Assembly: GCF_032102965.1 (NCBI RefSeq)
Contig: NZ_CP134880.1
Coordinates: forward strand, 558,001 to 622,000
Source of the DNA: Demequina capsici
Lineage (GTDB): Bacteria > Actinomycetota > Actinomycetes > Actinomycetales > Demequinaceae
Length of the DNA: 64,000 nucleotides
Direction: 5' to 3'
Below the pieces are notes generated by a model. It worked only from the letters and a program-made list of their open reading frames with translations, ran no database searches and was not told the origin of the DNA. Below are positions 51,513-60,099 of the stretch, one piece after another (the stretch's first letter is position 1; each line of letters opens with the position of its first letter). The position numbers and the translations under genes were made by a program.

Positions 51513-52595
51513 TCAGGCGGCCGACGGGTCCGCGTAGACCGGGATCTCCGTGGTGGGGTCGCCGTCGAGCGCCGCCTCGAGCTGCGGCACCAGTGCGCTG
51601 AGGGAGTAGGCGATCGAGGACGGCGAGTTGGCGAACAGTGCGGCCTCCAGCGTCTCGTCGGTGATCCACAGGTTGCCGCCCTTCTGGGTGACGCCGAGCG
51701 ACGCGTACAGCGGCAGGCCCTCGATGGCGGGCTCGGTCTCCGGCGTCGCGGCGGTCTGCCACAGGATCGTGTCGAAGCCCGACAGCTGGTCCAGCTGCTC
51801 GGCGCTGAGGCTCACCCAGGTCTGCCCGGCGCACAGGGAGGCGAGCAGATCGGTGGACAGCCCCACGCTCGCGAGGAACTGGCTGCGGTTGTCGGTCTCG
51901 CAGTACACGCCCGCCTGACCCTCGTAGTAGAAGCCGACGGCGCCCTCCTTGCCTGCCCACTCGGGGTGAGCGTCACGGACGGCCGCGAACTCGTCGTCGA
52001 TCTGCTGGATCACCTCGGCGGCCTTGTCCGACGTGCCTGTCGCCTGGCCGATGACGGTGAGCTCGTCGGTCAGCGACATGCCGTACGCCACGTCGTCGGC
52101 CCCGCGCACGATCACGGGGGCGATCTGCGACAGAAGCGTGTACTCCTCCTGGGAGAGGTCCGTGTAGGTGGCGACGATGAGGTCCGGGTTGAAGCCAGCG
52201 ATGACCTCGGCGTCGATCGTGGAGGTGTCGAACGTCTCCGGGGTCGCGTTCACCGCCTCGCGTGCCGCCTCGGCCCACGGCCCGGTCGCATAGTCGTAGC
52301 CCTTCCAGCTGGTGGGCACCGCGACCGGCGCGATGCCGAGCGAGTACAGCAGCTCGTGCTCACGCGAGCCGAGCGTCACGACGCGCTCCGGCTGGGACTC
52401 GATCGTCACATCGCCGTACATGCCGGTGACGGTGACGGGGAACGCGTCGGCAGCGGCGTCGGCGGTCGCGGTGGTGGACTCGGAGGTGGACTCGGAGGTG
52501 GACGCCTGCGGGGTGTCTGACGAGCATGCGGCCATCAGCACGGCGGCAGCGGCGGCAAGCGCCGCGGCGGCGAACCGGCGGGTGGTGGTGTGCAT
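51513..52595 (-). CDS. Ferric-siderophore ABC transporter substrate-binding lipoprotein
   Basis: This 360-residue lipoprotein is a class III (FecB/FhuD-like) periplasmic-binding-type receptor on the outer face of the membrane. Lipobox MAAC is at about residues 21-24, followed by a Ser/Thr linker. The body has PERVVTLGSREHELLYSLGI, GFNPDLIVATYTDLSQEEYTLL and the typical long linking helix region. Last gene of the four-gene operon, 42 bases after the ATPase. The siderophore is unknown; no biosynthesis genes are in the window. Confidence 0.9.
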   Translation of the reverse strand: MHTTTRRFAAAALAAAAAVLMAACSSDTPQASTSESTSESTTATADAAADAFPVTVTGMYGDVTIESQPERVVTLGSREHELLYSLGIAPVAVPTSWKGYDYATGPWAEAAREAVNATPETFDTSTIDAEVIAGFNPDLIVATYTDLSQEEYTLLSQIAPVIVRGADDVAYGMSLTDELTVIGQATGTSDKAAEVIQQIDDEFAAVRDAHPEWAGKEGAVGFYYEGQAGVYCETDNRSQFLASVGLSTDLLASLCAGQTWVSLSAEQLDQLSGFDTILWQTAATPETEPAIEGLPLYASLGVTQKGGNLWITDETLEAALFANSPSSIAYSLSALVPQLEAALDGDPTTEIPVYADPSAA

Positions 52596-52637
52596 AGGGT
52601 CTCCTTCGTTCGTGGGTGGGGGAGGCTCCGGCCTGGT

Positions 52638-53459
52638 TCAGGCCCGGTGCGGGAGGTCGGTGGAGGAGTCGTGCCCGCCAGGACGCGCGGCGGGCACGAT
52701 GACGGGCGTGCCCGTCACGGGGTCAGGGATGACGCGGACCCGCAGGCCGAAGACGTCATGGACCAGGTCCTCAGTGAGGACGTCGGAGGGCGCGCCGACC
52801 GCGGCGACGCGGCCCTGCGACATGGCGATGAGGTGGGTGGCGTAGCGGGCGGCCTGCGGAAGGTCGTGCACCACCATGACGATGGTGCGGCCCTGCCGAT
52901 GATGCAGGCGGTGCAGCAGGTCCAGCACCTCGTACTGGTGGGCGATGTCCAGATAGGTGGTGGGCTCGTCGAGCAGCATCAGCGGGGTGTCCTGGGCGAG
53001 CGCCATGGCGATCCAGGCGCGCTGGCGCTGACCGCCGGACAGCTCGTCGACCACATGGTCCTGGATGCCGGTGAGCCCGGTGGAGTGAAGCGCGGACATG
53101 ACGGCGGTCTCGTCGGCGGGGCTCCACGGTCGCAGCACCTTCTGGTAAGGCGTCCGTCCACGGCTCACGAGCTCCTTCACGGTGATGCCGGGCGGCGCGA
53201 TCGGCGCCTGCGGGAGCAGGCCGATGCGCTGCGCGACGTCGCGGGTCGGCAGCCGGTGCAGGTCCGAGCCGTCGAGCAGGACGGTGCCGCCGTGCGGCTT
53301 GAGGAGGCGTGCGAGGGCGCGCAGGAGGGTCGACTTGCCGCAGCCGTTGGGGCCCACGATCGCGGTGATCTGACCCTCGGGGATCGTGACGTCCACGCCG
53401 TGCACCACGACGGTGTCGCCGTAGCCGAGCGTCACGTCGTGCGTCTCGAGCCGTGTCAT
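52638..53459 (-). CDS. Ferric-siderophore ABC transporter ATP-binding protein
   Basis: This 273-residue FepC/FhuC-type ATPase has Walker A VGPNGCGKSTLLRAL, Q-loop LLPQAPIAPPGITV, signature ELSGGQRQRAWIAMALAQ, Walker B LMLLDEPTTYLDI and H-loop VVHDLPQAARYA. The start overlaps the upstream permease stop (ATGA at 53456-53459). Confidence 0.94.
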   Translation of the reverse strand: MTRLETHDVTLGYGDTVVVHGVDVTIPEGQITAIVGPNGCGKSTLLRALARLLKPHGGTVLLDGSDLHRLPTRDVAQRIGLLPQAPIAPPGITVKELVSRGRTPYQKVLRPWSPADETAVMSALHSTGLTGIQDHVVDELSGGQRQRAWIAMALAQDTPLMLLDEPTTYLDIAHQYEVLDLLHRLHHRQGRTIVMVVHDLPQAARYATHLIAMSQGRVAAVGAPSDVLTEDLVHDVFGLRVRVIPDPVTGTPVIVPAARPGGHDSSTDLPHRA

Positions 53460-54487
53460 GCGGGGCCTCCTCGTGATGCGCGCCAGACGAGCCACAGCAG
53501 GTAGGGCGCGCCGATGGCTGAGGTGTAGATGCCGACGGGCAGCGTGACCGCGCTGATGAGGTGCTGTGCGGCGAGGTCGGCGGTGAGCAGGATGGCCGCG
53601 CCCATGAGGGCCGACGGCAGGGGTGCGGCGCCGGGGGAGCGGGCGATCCGCACGGCGATCGCGGGCGCGACGAGCGCCACGAAGCCGATCGGGCCGGTGA
53701 GCGCGGTGGCACCCGCGGCGAGCAGCACCGAGCAGGCGATGAGCACCATGCGAGTGCGCGTGACATGGACGCCGAGCGCGCGGGCGGTGTCGTCGCCCAG
53801 CTCGATGGTGCGCAGGCCGCGCAGGTGCCACAGCACGACCGGCAGCAGCACCGCGAGGATGATCGCGGCGACGGTGACGTGCTGCCAGGTGCGGGAGGCG
53901 GTGGAGCCGACGAGCCAGGTGAGCGCGTCCCCTACCTGGTAGATGGGCAGGCGGGTGAGCAGGTACTGGGTGGTCGCATTGGCGACGAAGCCGATGCCGA
54001 TGCCCGCGAGCACCAGGCGTAGCGGCACCAGGCCCCGCTTCCAGGCCAGGGCGAGGATCACGGTGGCCGCGCCCACGGCGCCGATGGCGGCGCCCGCCGC
54101 CGTGACCCACAGCGACGTCCCGATTCCCAGCACGATCGTGAGGACGGCGATCGCGCTCGCGCCCGCGGTGATGCCGATGAAGTCGGGTGAGGCCAACGGG
54201 TTGCGCGTGAGCGACTGCAGCAGCGCCCCCGACAGGCCGAGCATGAAGCCGACGAGCAGGGTGGTGAGGGCGCGGGGTGCGCGCACCTGGCCCACGATGA
54301 AGCTCGCTGACCCATCGGTGTGCAGGCCGAGCGTGGCCTTGAGCGCGTCGAGCGGGCTGATGCTCGAGGAGCCGATTGTGAGGGAGACGACCACGAGCGC
54401 CGTCACCGTCGCGAGCAACGCGCAGCCGACGACGAGCGTGCGCCGGTGGGTGGTGATACCGAACGGTCCGAGTGTCAGCGTCCTCAC
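53456..54487 (-). CDS. Ferric-siderophore ABC transporter permease (second)
   Basis: This 343-residue FecCD-family permease has about nine to ten helices. Marks are VRAPRALTTLLVGFMLGLSGALLQ with the family's RLPR-like segment, NPLASPDFIGITAGAS, and the C-terminal TLPVGIYTSAIGAPYLLWL. It starts at GTG 54485-54487, overlapping the first permease stop. It forms a heterodimer with the adjacent permease. Confidence 0.93.
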   Translation of the reverse strand: MRTLTLGPFGITTHRRTLVVGCALLATVTALVVVSLTIGSSSISPLDALKATLGLHTDGSASFIVGQVRAPRALTTLLVGFMLGLSGALLQSLTRNPLASPDFIGITAGASAIAVLTIVLGIGTSLWVTAAGAAIGAVGAATVILALAWKRGLVPLRLVLAGIGIGFVANATTQYLLTRLPIYQVGDALTWLVGSTASRTWQHVTVAAIILAVLLPVVLWHLRGLRTIELGDDTARALGVHVTRTRMVLIACSVLLAAGATALTGPIGFVALVAPAIAVRIARSPGAAPLPSALMGAAILLTADLAAQHLISAVTLPVGIYTSAIGAPYLLWLVWRASRGGPA

Positions 54488-55479
54488 AGCTCGACCACCT
54501 TCATGCGGCGGGCCATGATCGCGAAGAGGATGCCGCCGACGAACGCGGTCATGACGCCGACGGGCACCTCGGCTGGGCGAGCGATGACCCGGCCGAGCAC
54601 ATCGCAGACGAGCACGAACGCTCCGCCGCCGAACGCGCATGCGGTGACCAGCCACGGCAGCGAGGCGCCCGTGAACGGCCGCAGCAGGTGCGGGATCGCA
54701 AGCCCGACGAAGATGAGGGGCCCGGCGGCGGCGGTGGCGGCGCCCGCGAGGATGGTGACGACCACGATCACCAGGGCGCGGGTGGCGGCGAGGTTGACCC
54801 CGAGCGCCTGGGCCGCGTCGTCCCCGAGCGCGATGGCCTCGAGCCTGCGTGCGCTGAGCAGGCCCACCAGCACGGCCACGACGACGATGGGGATGAGGGC
54901 CGTGATGTCGTTCCCCTGGCGGCCGACGAGCGAGCCGACCACCCAGAAGCGGAACACATCGAGCTCCTCGTCGAGGACGAGCAGGAGTGCATAGGTGACC
55001 GACGTGATGAGGGACGCGATCGCGACGCCTGCAAGGGCGAGCCGGACGGGCGCGCCGCCGGAGGCTCCGCGCGCCCCGATGAGGTAGACGGCCACGGCGG
55101 TGAGCCCCGCGCCGACGAAGGCGACCCAGACCTGGGCGGAGAATCCGGTGGCGACGCCGGTGACGAGTCCCAGGACGACGGCGAACGAGGCTCCGGCGTT
55201 GATGCCGAGCAGGCCTGGCTCTGCGAAGGGGTTGCGGGTGAGGGACTGCATGAGGGCACCGGCGACGGCGAGCGCCCCGCCTGCGAGCACTCCGATCAGC
55301 GTGCGGGAGCCGCGCAGCTCGCGCACGATCGCCTGCTCCGGGTCGTCTGGGTTGTAGGCGGTGAGCGCGTGCCAGACGGTGCCGAGGTCGATGGTGCGCG
55401 ACCCGATCGCGAAGGAGAGGGCGACGGCTGCCACGAGCGCGATCGCCATGGCGATCGTGATCAGGACGCGGGTGCGCAT
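54484..55479 (-). CDS. Ferric-siderophore ABC transporter permease (first)
   Basis: This 331-residue FecCD-family permease has RELRGSRTLIGVLAGGALAVAGALMQ near residues 55-80, NPFAEPGLLGINAGAS, and the C-terminal PAEVPVGVMTAFVGGILF. It is the first gene of the operon permease-permease-ATPase-binding protein. A DtxR/IdeR-type iron box overlaps its promoter. Confidence 0.93.
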   Translation of the reverse strand: MRTRVLITIAMAIALVAAVALSFAIGSRTIDLGTVWHALTAYNPDDPEQAIVRELRGSRTLIGVLAGGALAVAGALMQSLTRNPFAEPGLLGINAGASFAVVLGLVTGVATGFSAQVWVAFVGAGLTAVAVYLIGARGASGGAPVRLALAGVAIASLITSVTYALLLVLDEELDVFRFWVVGSLVGRQGNDITALIPIVVVAVLVGLLSARRLEAIALGDDAAQALGVNLAATRALVIVVVTILAGAATAAAGPLIFVGLAIPHLLRPFTGASLPWLVTACAFGGGAFVLVCDVLGRVIARPAEVPVGVMTAFVGGILFAIMARRMKVVEL

Positions 55480-55521
55480 CGGGCTCCTTCGAGGGTGGCG
55501 TCCGACGCGTCGAAGCGTCGG

Positions 55522-55563
55522 TGAGGCTCGCCTAACCTAGCCCAGTGGAAGCGATTATCGCAA
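55522..55563 (-). promoter_or_regulatory. Iron-box promoter (DtxR/IdeR) of the siderophore uptake operon
   Basis: Read on the minus strand, CTAGGTTAGGCGAGCCTCA (55540 to 55522) matches the DtxR/IdeR consensus TTAGGTTAGGCTAACCTAA at 15 of 19 positions. It overlaps the -10 TAGGTT (55534-55539); a -35 TTGCGA (55558-55563) lies 18 bases upstream. Iron-bound repressor would block the promoter. Confidence 0.8.
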
Positions 55564-55574
55564 CATGCGCGTTG

Positions 55575-56897
55575 CTAAATCTGCGGCGCGAGTCCGTCCT
55601 CCGTCGCGGCATCCTGTGCGATGCCCGGCGCAGGGCAGGCATCGGCCTGGATCGCGATGTCGATGCCGTACAGCGTGCGGATCGCATCCAGGTAGCTGTC
55701 CGCCCTGCCCGCGCGAGCCATCTCACGCGCCCGCACCGTCGGCGTGTGCAGCAGCGTCCTCGCGAAGCGCCGCAACGACTGCTCGGCAAGCTCCGCGCGC
55801 GCCACGGTCTCCGCATCCGCGCCAGCCGGCGGGCGGATCCGCGACAGCTCGGACTCGAGGAGCTCGAACACGTGCTCCCGCAGCGCGATGATCGCCGGAT
55901 CGATCGCCCTCTCCGCCTTGCCGGTCTCAAGCCGCGCCACCGCATGCGCCACGATCGACCGCGCAGCCTCCAACGCCTCCACGGACTCGCCCGGCGCGTG
56001 CAGGCCCACCGTCTCCAGGTCGATCACATGGATGTCGCGCAGCTCCTCCACCCCGGGGGCCACGTCGCGGTGAAGCGCCAGATCGACGATCGTCAGCGGG
56101 TGCCGCGCAGTGGCGCGAGCGCTCGACACGAGCGTCGGTGTGAGCACGATGCTCTCGCCGCCGGAGCACGCATAGATGACATCGGCCTCGCGCACGGCAG
56201 CGGCGAGGCCGTCCGGCTCGATGACCGGGATGCCCAGACGCTCGCCGAAGAGCGGACCGCGGCCAGACGGCGAGAACACTCCCGCGAGGTACGCTCCCCT
56301 GGCGCGGAGCGTGGCTGCGCCCGACTCGGCGAGCGCGCCGGTTCCGATGATGAGGGTGCGCGCACCGGGCCACTCCACCAGCTCGTCGGCAAGGTCGAGC
56401 GCGACGGAGACCACCGAACGGCCCGAGGTGCCGACGCCCGTGGTCGACGCCACCACCCGCGACGTCCGCAGCGCCGACTGGAACAGCCGGTCCAGCCGCG
56501 CGGAGATGTGGTGGTGCTGCTGCGCCTCGATGTGGGCGCGCCGCACCTGACCGGAGATCTCGCGCTCGCCGACCACCATGGACTCGAGGCCCGAGGTCAC
56601 CGACATGAGGTGCTGGGCGGCGTCGTCGTCCTCGTAGGTGATGAGGGCGTCTGCCACGACCTGCTCGTCGAGGCCGGACGCCGCGGCCAGGCTCGCGACG
56701 ACCTGCGCGCGTGCTGCCACGCCGTCGTCGGTCTCGAGATAGACCTCGAAACGGTTGCAGGTGGGCAGCACGACGGCGCCGGAGACGGGGGACTTGCCGT
56801 CCGCCGCGAGGCCGACGATGCTCTGCGCGCCGAGGCTGAGCTGCTCGAGGAGCGCGAGATCGCGGTTGCGGTGACTGGCCACGAGGGACATCAACAT
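55575..56897 (-). CDS. hemA: Glutamyl-tRNA reductase
   Basis: HemA reduces glutamyl-tRNA to glutamate-1-semialdehyde, the first committed step of C5-pathway haem synthesis. The 440-residue protein starts LMSLVASHRNRDLALLE, has the catalytic Cys in LPTCNRFEVY (about residue 47), GLESMVVGEREISGQVR, and the NADPH loop LIIGTGALAESGAATLRARG. The ATG at 56895-56897 fits a leaderless mRNA from CACAAT (56907-56912). Divergent from hemE across a region with an inverted repeat. Confidence 0.95.
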   Translation of the reverse strand: MLMSLVASHRNRDLALLEQLSLGAQSIVGLAADGKSPVSGAVVLPTCNRFEVYLETDDGVAARAQVVASLAAASGLDEQVVADALITYEDDDAAQHLMSVTSGLESMVVGEREISGQVRRAHIEAQQHHHISARLDRLFQSALRTSRVVASTTGVGTSGRSVVSVALDLADELVEWPGARTLIIGTGALAESGAATLRARGAYLAGVFSPSGRGPLFGERLGIPVIEPDGLAAAVREADVIYACSGGESIVLTPTLVSSARATARHPLTIVDLALHRDVAPGVEELRDIHVIDLETVGLHAPGESVEALEAARSIVAHAVARLETGKAERAIDPAIIALREHVFELLESELSRIRPPAGADAETVARAELAEQSLRRFARTLLHTPTVRAREMARAGRADSYLDAIRTLYGIDIAIQADACPAPGIAQDAATEDGLAPQI

Positions 56898-56904
56898 GAC
56901 GTGT

Positions 56905-56932
56905 CCATTGTGGCACGGCATTATCACAATGG
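56905..56932. promoter_or_regulatory. Perfect inverted repeat in the hemA-hemE promoter region
   Basis: CCATTGTG (56905-56912) and CACAATGG (56925-56932) flank a 12-base spacer. The left arm overlaps the hemA -10; the hemE -10 (CAGAAT, 56953-56958) lies 20 bases to the right, six bases before the hemE ATG. A haem- or iron-responsive repressor site is plausible. Confidence 0.6.
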
Positions 56933-56964
56933 GCGCAGAGTTCAGAACAGGGCAGAATCGAGGC

Positions 56965-58053
56965 ATGACCTCGACGCTCCTTCCCCCGTTGCACCCCCTG
57001 GCGACCGGGCTGACCGCCGACTCCCCGCTCATCGCGGCGCTCGAGGGGCGCGAGCCCGCTCACCGTCCGATCTGGTTCATGCGGCAGGCGGGACGCTCGC
57101 TCCCCGAGTACCGTGCCGCGCGGGTCGACAGCACCATGCTCGACGCGTGCTTCACGCCCGAGCTCGCCGCGGAGATCACGCTCCAGCCGGTGCGCCGCTA
57201 CGGCGTCGACGCGGGCATCTTCTACTCGGACATCGTCGTGCCGCTCCGCGCCGCAGGCGTCGACGTGGACATCGCCCCTGGCATCGGCCCTGTCTTCGGC
57301 AAGGCGGTGACCAGCCTCGCCGACGTCGAGCAGCTCCCTGACCTGGGGGAGGAGGGCGACGGGGGCGCGTACGACTCCGCGCTCGAGCCGATCCGTCGCG
57401 CAGTCGGCCTCACCGTCGCAGAGCTGGGCGGCACACCCCTGATCGGCTTCGCCGGGGCGCCGTTCACGCTCGCCGCCTACATGGTCGAGGGCAAGCCCTC
57501 GCGCGATCACCTGGCCGCCCGCGAGCTCATGTACAAGGACCCTGACGCCTGGGAGGCGCTCGTCGACTGGACCGCGGCTCTCGCGGGCCGGTTCATGCGA
57601 GCGCAGGTGCTCGCAGGCGCCTCCGCCGTGCAGCTCTTCGACTCGTGGGCCGGGGCGCTGTCCGAGCGCGACTACCAGGAGCACTGCGCGGGCGGCTCGG
57701 CGCGTGCGCTGGGCGCCGTCGCAGACCTGGGCGTTCCGCGCATCCACTTCGCGACCTCGGCCGGCCACCTGCTGCCCGCGCTCGCGCAGGCAGGCGCGAC
57801 GGCCGTCGGAATCGACTACCGCACCCCGCTCGACCAGGCCGCGGGAATCCTCCCCGACGTGGCGCTGCAGGGCAACATCAACCCGGCCCTGCTCGCCGCT
57901 CCCGCCGATGTGCTCGAGGCGCACGTGCAGGACGTGCTCACGCGGGGCGCCGTCGCGCACGGCCACGTCGCCAACCTGGGCCACGGCATGCCGCCGCACG
58001 CCGATCCTGAGGTGGTCACGCGCGTCGTCGAGTACGTCCACGAGCATGGCTGA
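56965..58053 (+). CDS. hemE: Uroporphyrinogen decarboxylase
   Basis: HemE decarboxylates uroporphyrinogen III to coproporphyrinogen III. The 362-residue protein has the signature RPIWFMRQAGRSLPEYR at about residues 33-49, GIFYSDIVVPL with the catalytic Asp, GFAGAPFTLAAYMVEG, and GHGMPPHADPE near the end. An in-frame ATG at 56896 lies inside the divergent promoter and is rejected. First gene of hemE-hemY-hemQ-hemH, all overlapping. Confidence 0.96.
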   Translation: MTSTLLPPLHPLATGLTADSPLIAALEGREPAHRPIWFMRQAGRSLPEYRAARVDSTMLDACFTPELAAEITLQPVRRYGVDAGIFYSDIVVPLRAAGVDVDIAPGIGPVFGKAVTSLADVEQLPDLGEEGDGGAYDSALEPIRRAVGLTVAELGGTPLIGFAGAPFTLAAYMVEGKPSRDHLAARELMYKDPDAWEALVDWTAALAGRFMRAQVLAGASAVQLFDSWAGALSERDYQEHCAGGSARALGAVADLGVPRIHFATSAGHLLPALAQAGATAVGIDYRTPLDQAAGILPDVALQGNINPALLAAPADVLEAHVQDVLTRGAVAHGHVANLGHGMPPHADPEVVTRVVEYVHEHG

Positions 58054-59410
58054 GCCCACGTCGGCGGCCGCATCCCCCAGGACCGTCGCCGTCGTCGGCG
58101 GAGGCGTCGCCGGGCTGCTGGCGGCCCGACGGCTGCTGCGCGCGGGCGCCGTCGTCACGGTGCTCGAGGCTGGGCCGCGGGTCGGAGGGCGCATCTCACG
58201 GCTGGAGCTCGATGGCCTGGAGCTCGACGCCGGTGCGGAGTCGTTCGCCGTGCGCGACGGGTCCGTCCAGCGACTGATCGAGGAGCTCGGCCTCGGCTCG
58301 CGGATGGTGGCGCCTGCGCCGACGCCCGCGTGGGTCGTCGGCCCCCGGCGGGCTCACCCGTTGCCGGCGGCGGGATGGATGGGGATCCCCGTGGATCCCT
58401 TCGCGCCCGACGTGGTGGCGGCGCTCGGACGCCTCGGCGCGCTCCGCGTCTGGTTCGACACCGTGATCCCCGCCCGCGAGCCCGGCCCCGGCGCGACCGC
58501 ACGGTCGGTGCTGAGGCACCGGCTCGGACGGCGCGCGACGGCGCGACTGGTCGAGCCGGTGGTCAAAGGCATCTATTCGCGGCCGCTCGATGAGCTGCCG
58601 TTCGCGGCGCTCGGTGCCGACGTCGCCCACGATCTCAAGGCCAAGGGCGGGCTCGTCGCGCTCGCGGCCGCGCGGCGCCAGGCGTCCCCGGCGGGAAGCG
58701 CCGCGATGGGCCTCGTGGGGGGCATGGCCACCTTGACGGAGGCGCTCGCGCACGACGTACGCGGCCAGGGGGGCGCGATCCGCACCGGCGTCCACGTGTC
58801 CTCGGTCCGACCCGCTGACGGCGGGCGGTGGAGCGTGCGGGTCGACGGCGACGCGGCCCCAGCCGTCGTCGACGAGGTCGTGCTCGCGGTGCCGCAGGTC
58901 GAGGCGTTCCGCCTCCTGCCGGTCGACGATCGCCGGTCCGAGCCGCGCAGGCCCGGCCGCGCAGTCCTCGTCACCCTCGTGCTCGACGCGCCCGCGCTCG
59001 ACGCCGCGCCCCGCGGCACAGGCGTGCTCGTCGTCGGCGACGCCGCGCGGGCGAAGGCGTTGACGCACGCGACCGCCAAGTGGCCGTGGCTTGCCGACGC
59101 GGCGCCTGGCAGGCACGTCGTCCGTCTGTCGTACGACGCGCGTGCTGTCACGGGCCTGGACCGCGACGGACCCGCGACCAGAGCCGGATCGGTGGCCGGC
59201 CAGGCGCTGCGGGACGCGTCCCGGCTGCTCGGCGTGACGCTCGAGCCCTCGCAGCTGCGGGCGCACGCGGTGGTGGCGTGGCCGGACTCCGCTCCGGCAC
59301 CGGCAGCGCCGATCCATCCGCGTCCCGGGCTCACCCTCGTGGGATCTGCGGCAGGGCTCAGCGGCCTCGCCGCGATCGCCTCGCAAGATTTCGTCTTGAG
59401 TAGTTCATGA
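58046..59410 (+). CDS. hemY: Coproporphyrinogen III oxidase / protoporphyrinogen oxidase (HemY, CgoX)
   Basis: This 454-residue flavoprotein oxidises coproporphyrinogen III to coproporphyrin III in the coproporphyrin-dependent haem pathway. The FAD loop VVGGGVAGLLAARRLL lies at about 16-31, followed by EAGPRVGGRI. The C-terminal GLTLVGSAAGLSGLA closes the FAD domain. It overlaps hemE by eight bases and hemQ's possible first ATG by four. The presence of hemQ next door supports coproporphyrinogen as the substrate. Confidence 0.93.
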   Translation: MAEPTSAAASPRTVAVVGGGVAGLLAARRLLRAGAVVTVLEAGPRVGGRISRLELDGLELDAGAESFAVRDGSVQRLIEELGLGSRMVAPAPTPAWVVGPRRAHPLPAAGWMGIPVDPFAPDVVAALGRLGALRVWFDTVIPAREPGPGATARSVLRHRLGRRATARLVEPVVKGIYSRPLDELPFAALGADVAHDLKAKGGLVALAAARRQASPAGSAAMGLVGGMATLTEALAHDVRGQGGAIRTGVHVSSVRPADGGRWSVRVDGDAAPAVVDEVVLAVPQVEAFRLLPVDDRRSEPRRPGRAVLVTLVLDAPALDAAPRGTGVLVVGDAARAKALTHATAKWPWLADAAPGRHVVRLSYDARAVTGLDRDGPATRAGSVAGQALRDASRLLGVTLEPSQLRAHAVVAWPDSAPAPAAPIHPRPGLTLVGSAAGLSGLAAIASQDFVLSSS

Positions 59411-59424
59411 GAGAGGATGGCGGC

Positions 59425-60099
59425 ATGACCGACCAGCCGGATGGCTTCACCCTGTTCTCCGTCCTCGACGGCCTTCTTGACGCGCCCGACGAGGAGCTCG
59501 CGGAGGTCGTCGAGCACTTCGACATGGCCGTCGCCGAGCTCGCGGAGCACGACGTCGTGCTCCGTGGCATCTACGACGTGTCCGGCCTGCGCGCCGACGG
59601 CACCGTGATGCTGTGGCTCCACGGACCGGTGCTCGAGGACCTGCAGCTCGCGCTTCGCGAGCTGCACGCGACCGAGCTGCTCGCAGGCACCACCCTCACG
59701 TGGTCCGCTGCTGGTGTGCATCGTGCCGCGGAGTTCAACAAGGCGCACGTGCCCGGCTTCCTGCGTGGCGAGCGTCCCCGCAACTGGCTCACCGTCTACC
59801 CGTTCGTGCGCTCCTACGAGTGGTACCTGCTGCCCGACGAGGAGCGCTCGCAGATGCTGCGCGAGCATGGCATGAAGGGCGCTGCGTTCAAGGGCGTCGT
59901 GGCGAACACAGTCGCCGCCTTCGCGCTGGGCGACTACGAGTGGCTGCTGCCCATGGAGGCCGATGAGGTCACCGACCTGGTCGACATGATGCGCGAGCTG
60001 CGCTACACCGAGGCGCGGCGTCACGTGCGCACCGAGCTGCCGTTCTACACCGGCCGCCGCGTGACCACCGCCGAGGCGGTGGAGGTGCTCGCGTCGTGA
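59425..60099 (+). CDS. hemQ: Coproheme decarboxylase ChdC (HemQ)
   Basis: HemQ turns iron-coproporphyrin III into haem b, the last step of the coproporphyrin pathway. The protein is 224 residues from this start. The actinobacterial catalytic Tyr lies in NWLTVYPFVRSYEWYLLP (about residue 130). The proximal His is in MLREHGMKGAAF, and FALGDYEWLLPMEAD is the family C-terminal mark. The ATG at 59407 (ATGA overlap with hemY) is an alternative; 59425 has GAGAGGA at good spacing. Its stop overlaps hemH by GTGA. Confidence 0.94.
   Translation: MTDQPDGFTLFSVLDGLLDAPDEELAEVVEHFDMAVAELAEHDVVLRGIYDVSGLRADGTVMLWLHGPVLEDLQLALRELHATELLAGTTLTWSAAGVHRAAEFNKAHVPGFLRGERPRNWLTVYPFVRSYEWYLLPDEERSQMLREHGMKGAAFKGVVANTVAAFALGDYEWLLPMEADEVTDLVDMMRELRYTEARRHVRTELPFYTGRRVTTAEAVEVLAS

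Noticed and set aside
51243..52520. Repetitive plus-strand protein across the 41-bp array and the binding-protein gene
   Set aside because: The repeat length is not a multiple of three, and the rest is antisense to a convincing lipoprotein gene.
56896..56964. N-terminal extension of HemE from the ATG at 56896
   Set aside because: It would place coding sequence through the hemA promoter and the inverted repeat. The extension has no family similarity and the ATG at 56965 has its own -10 box.
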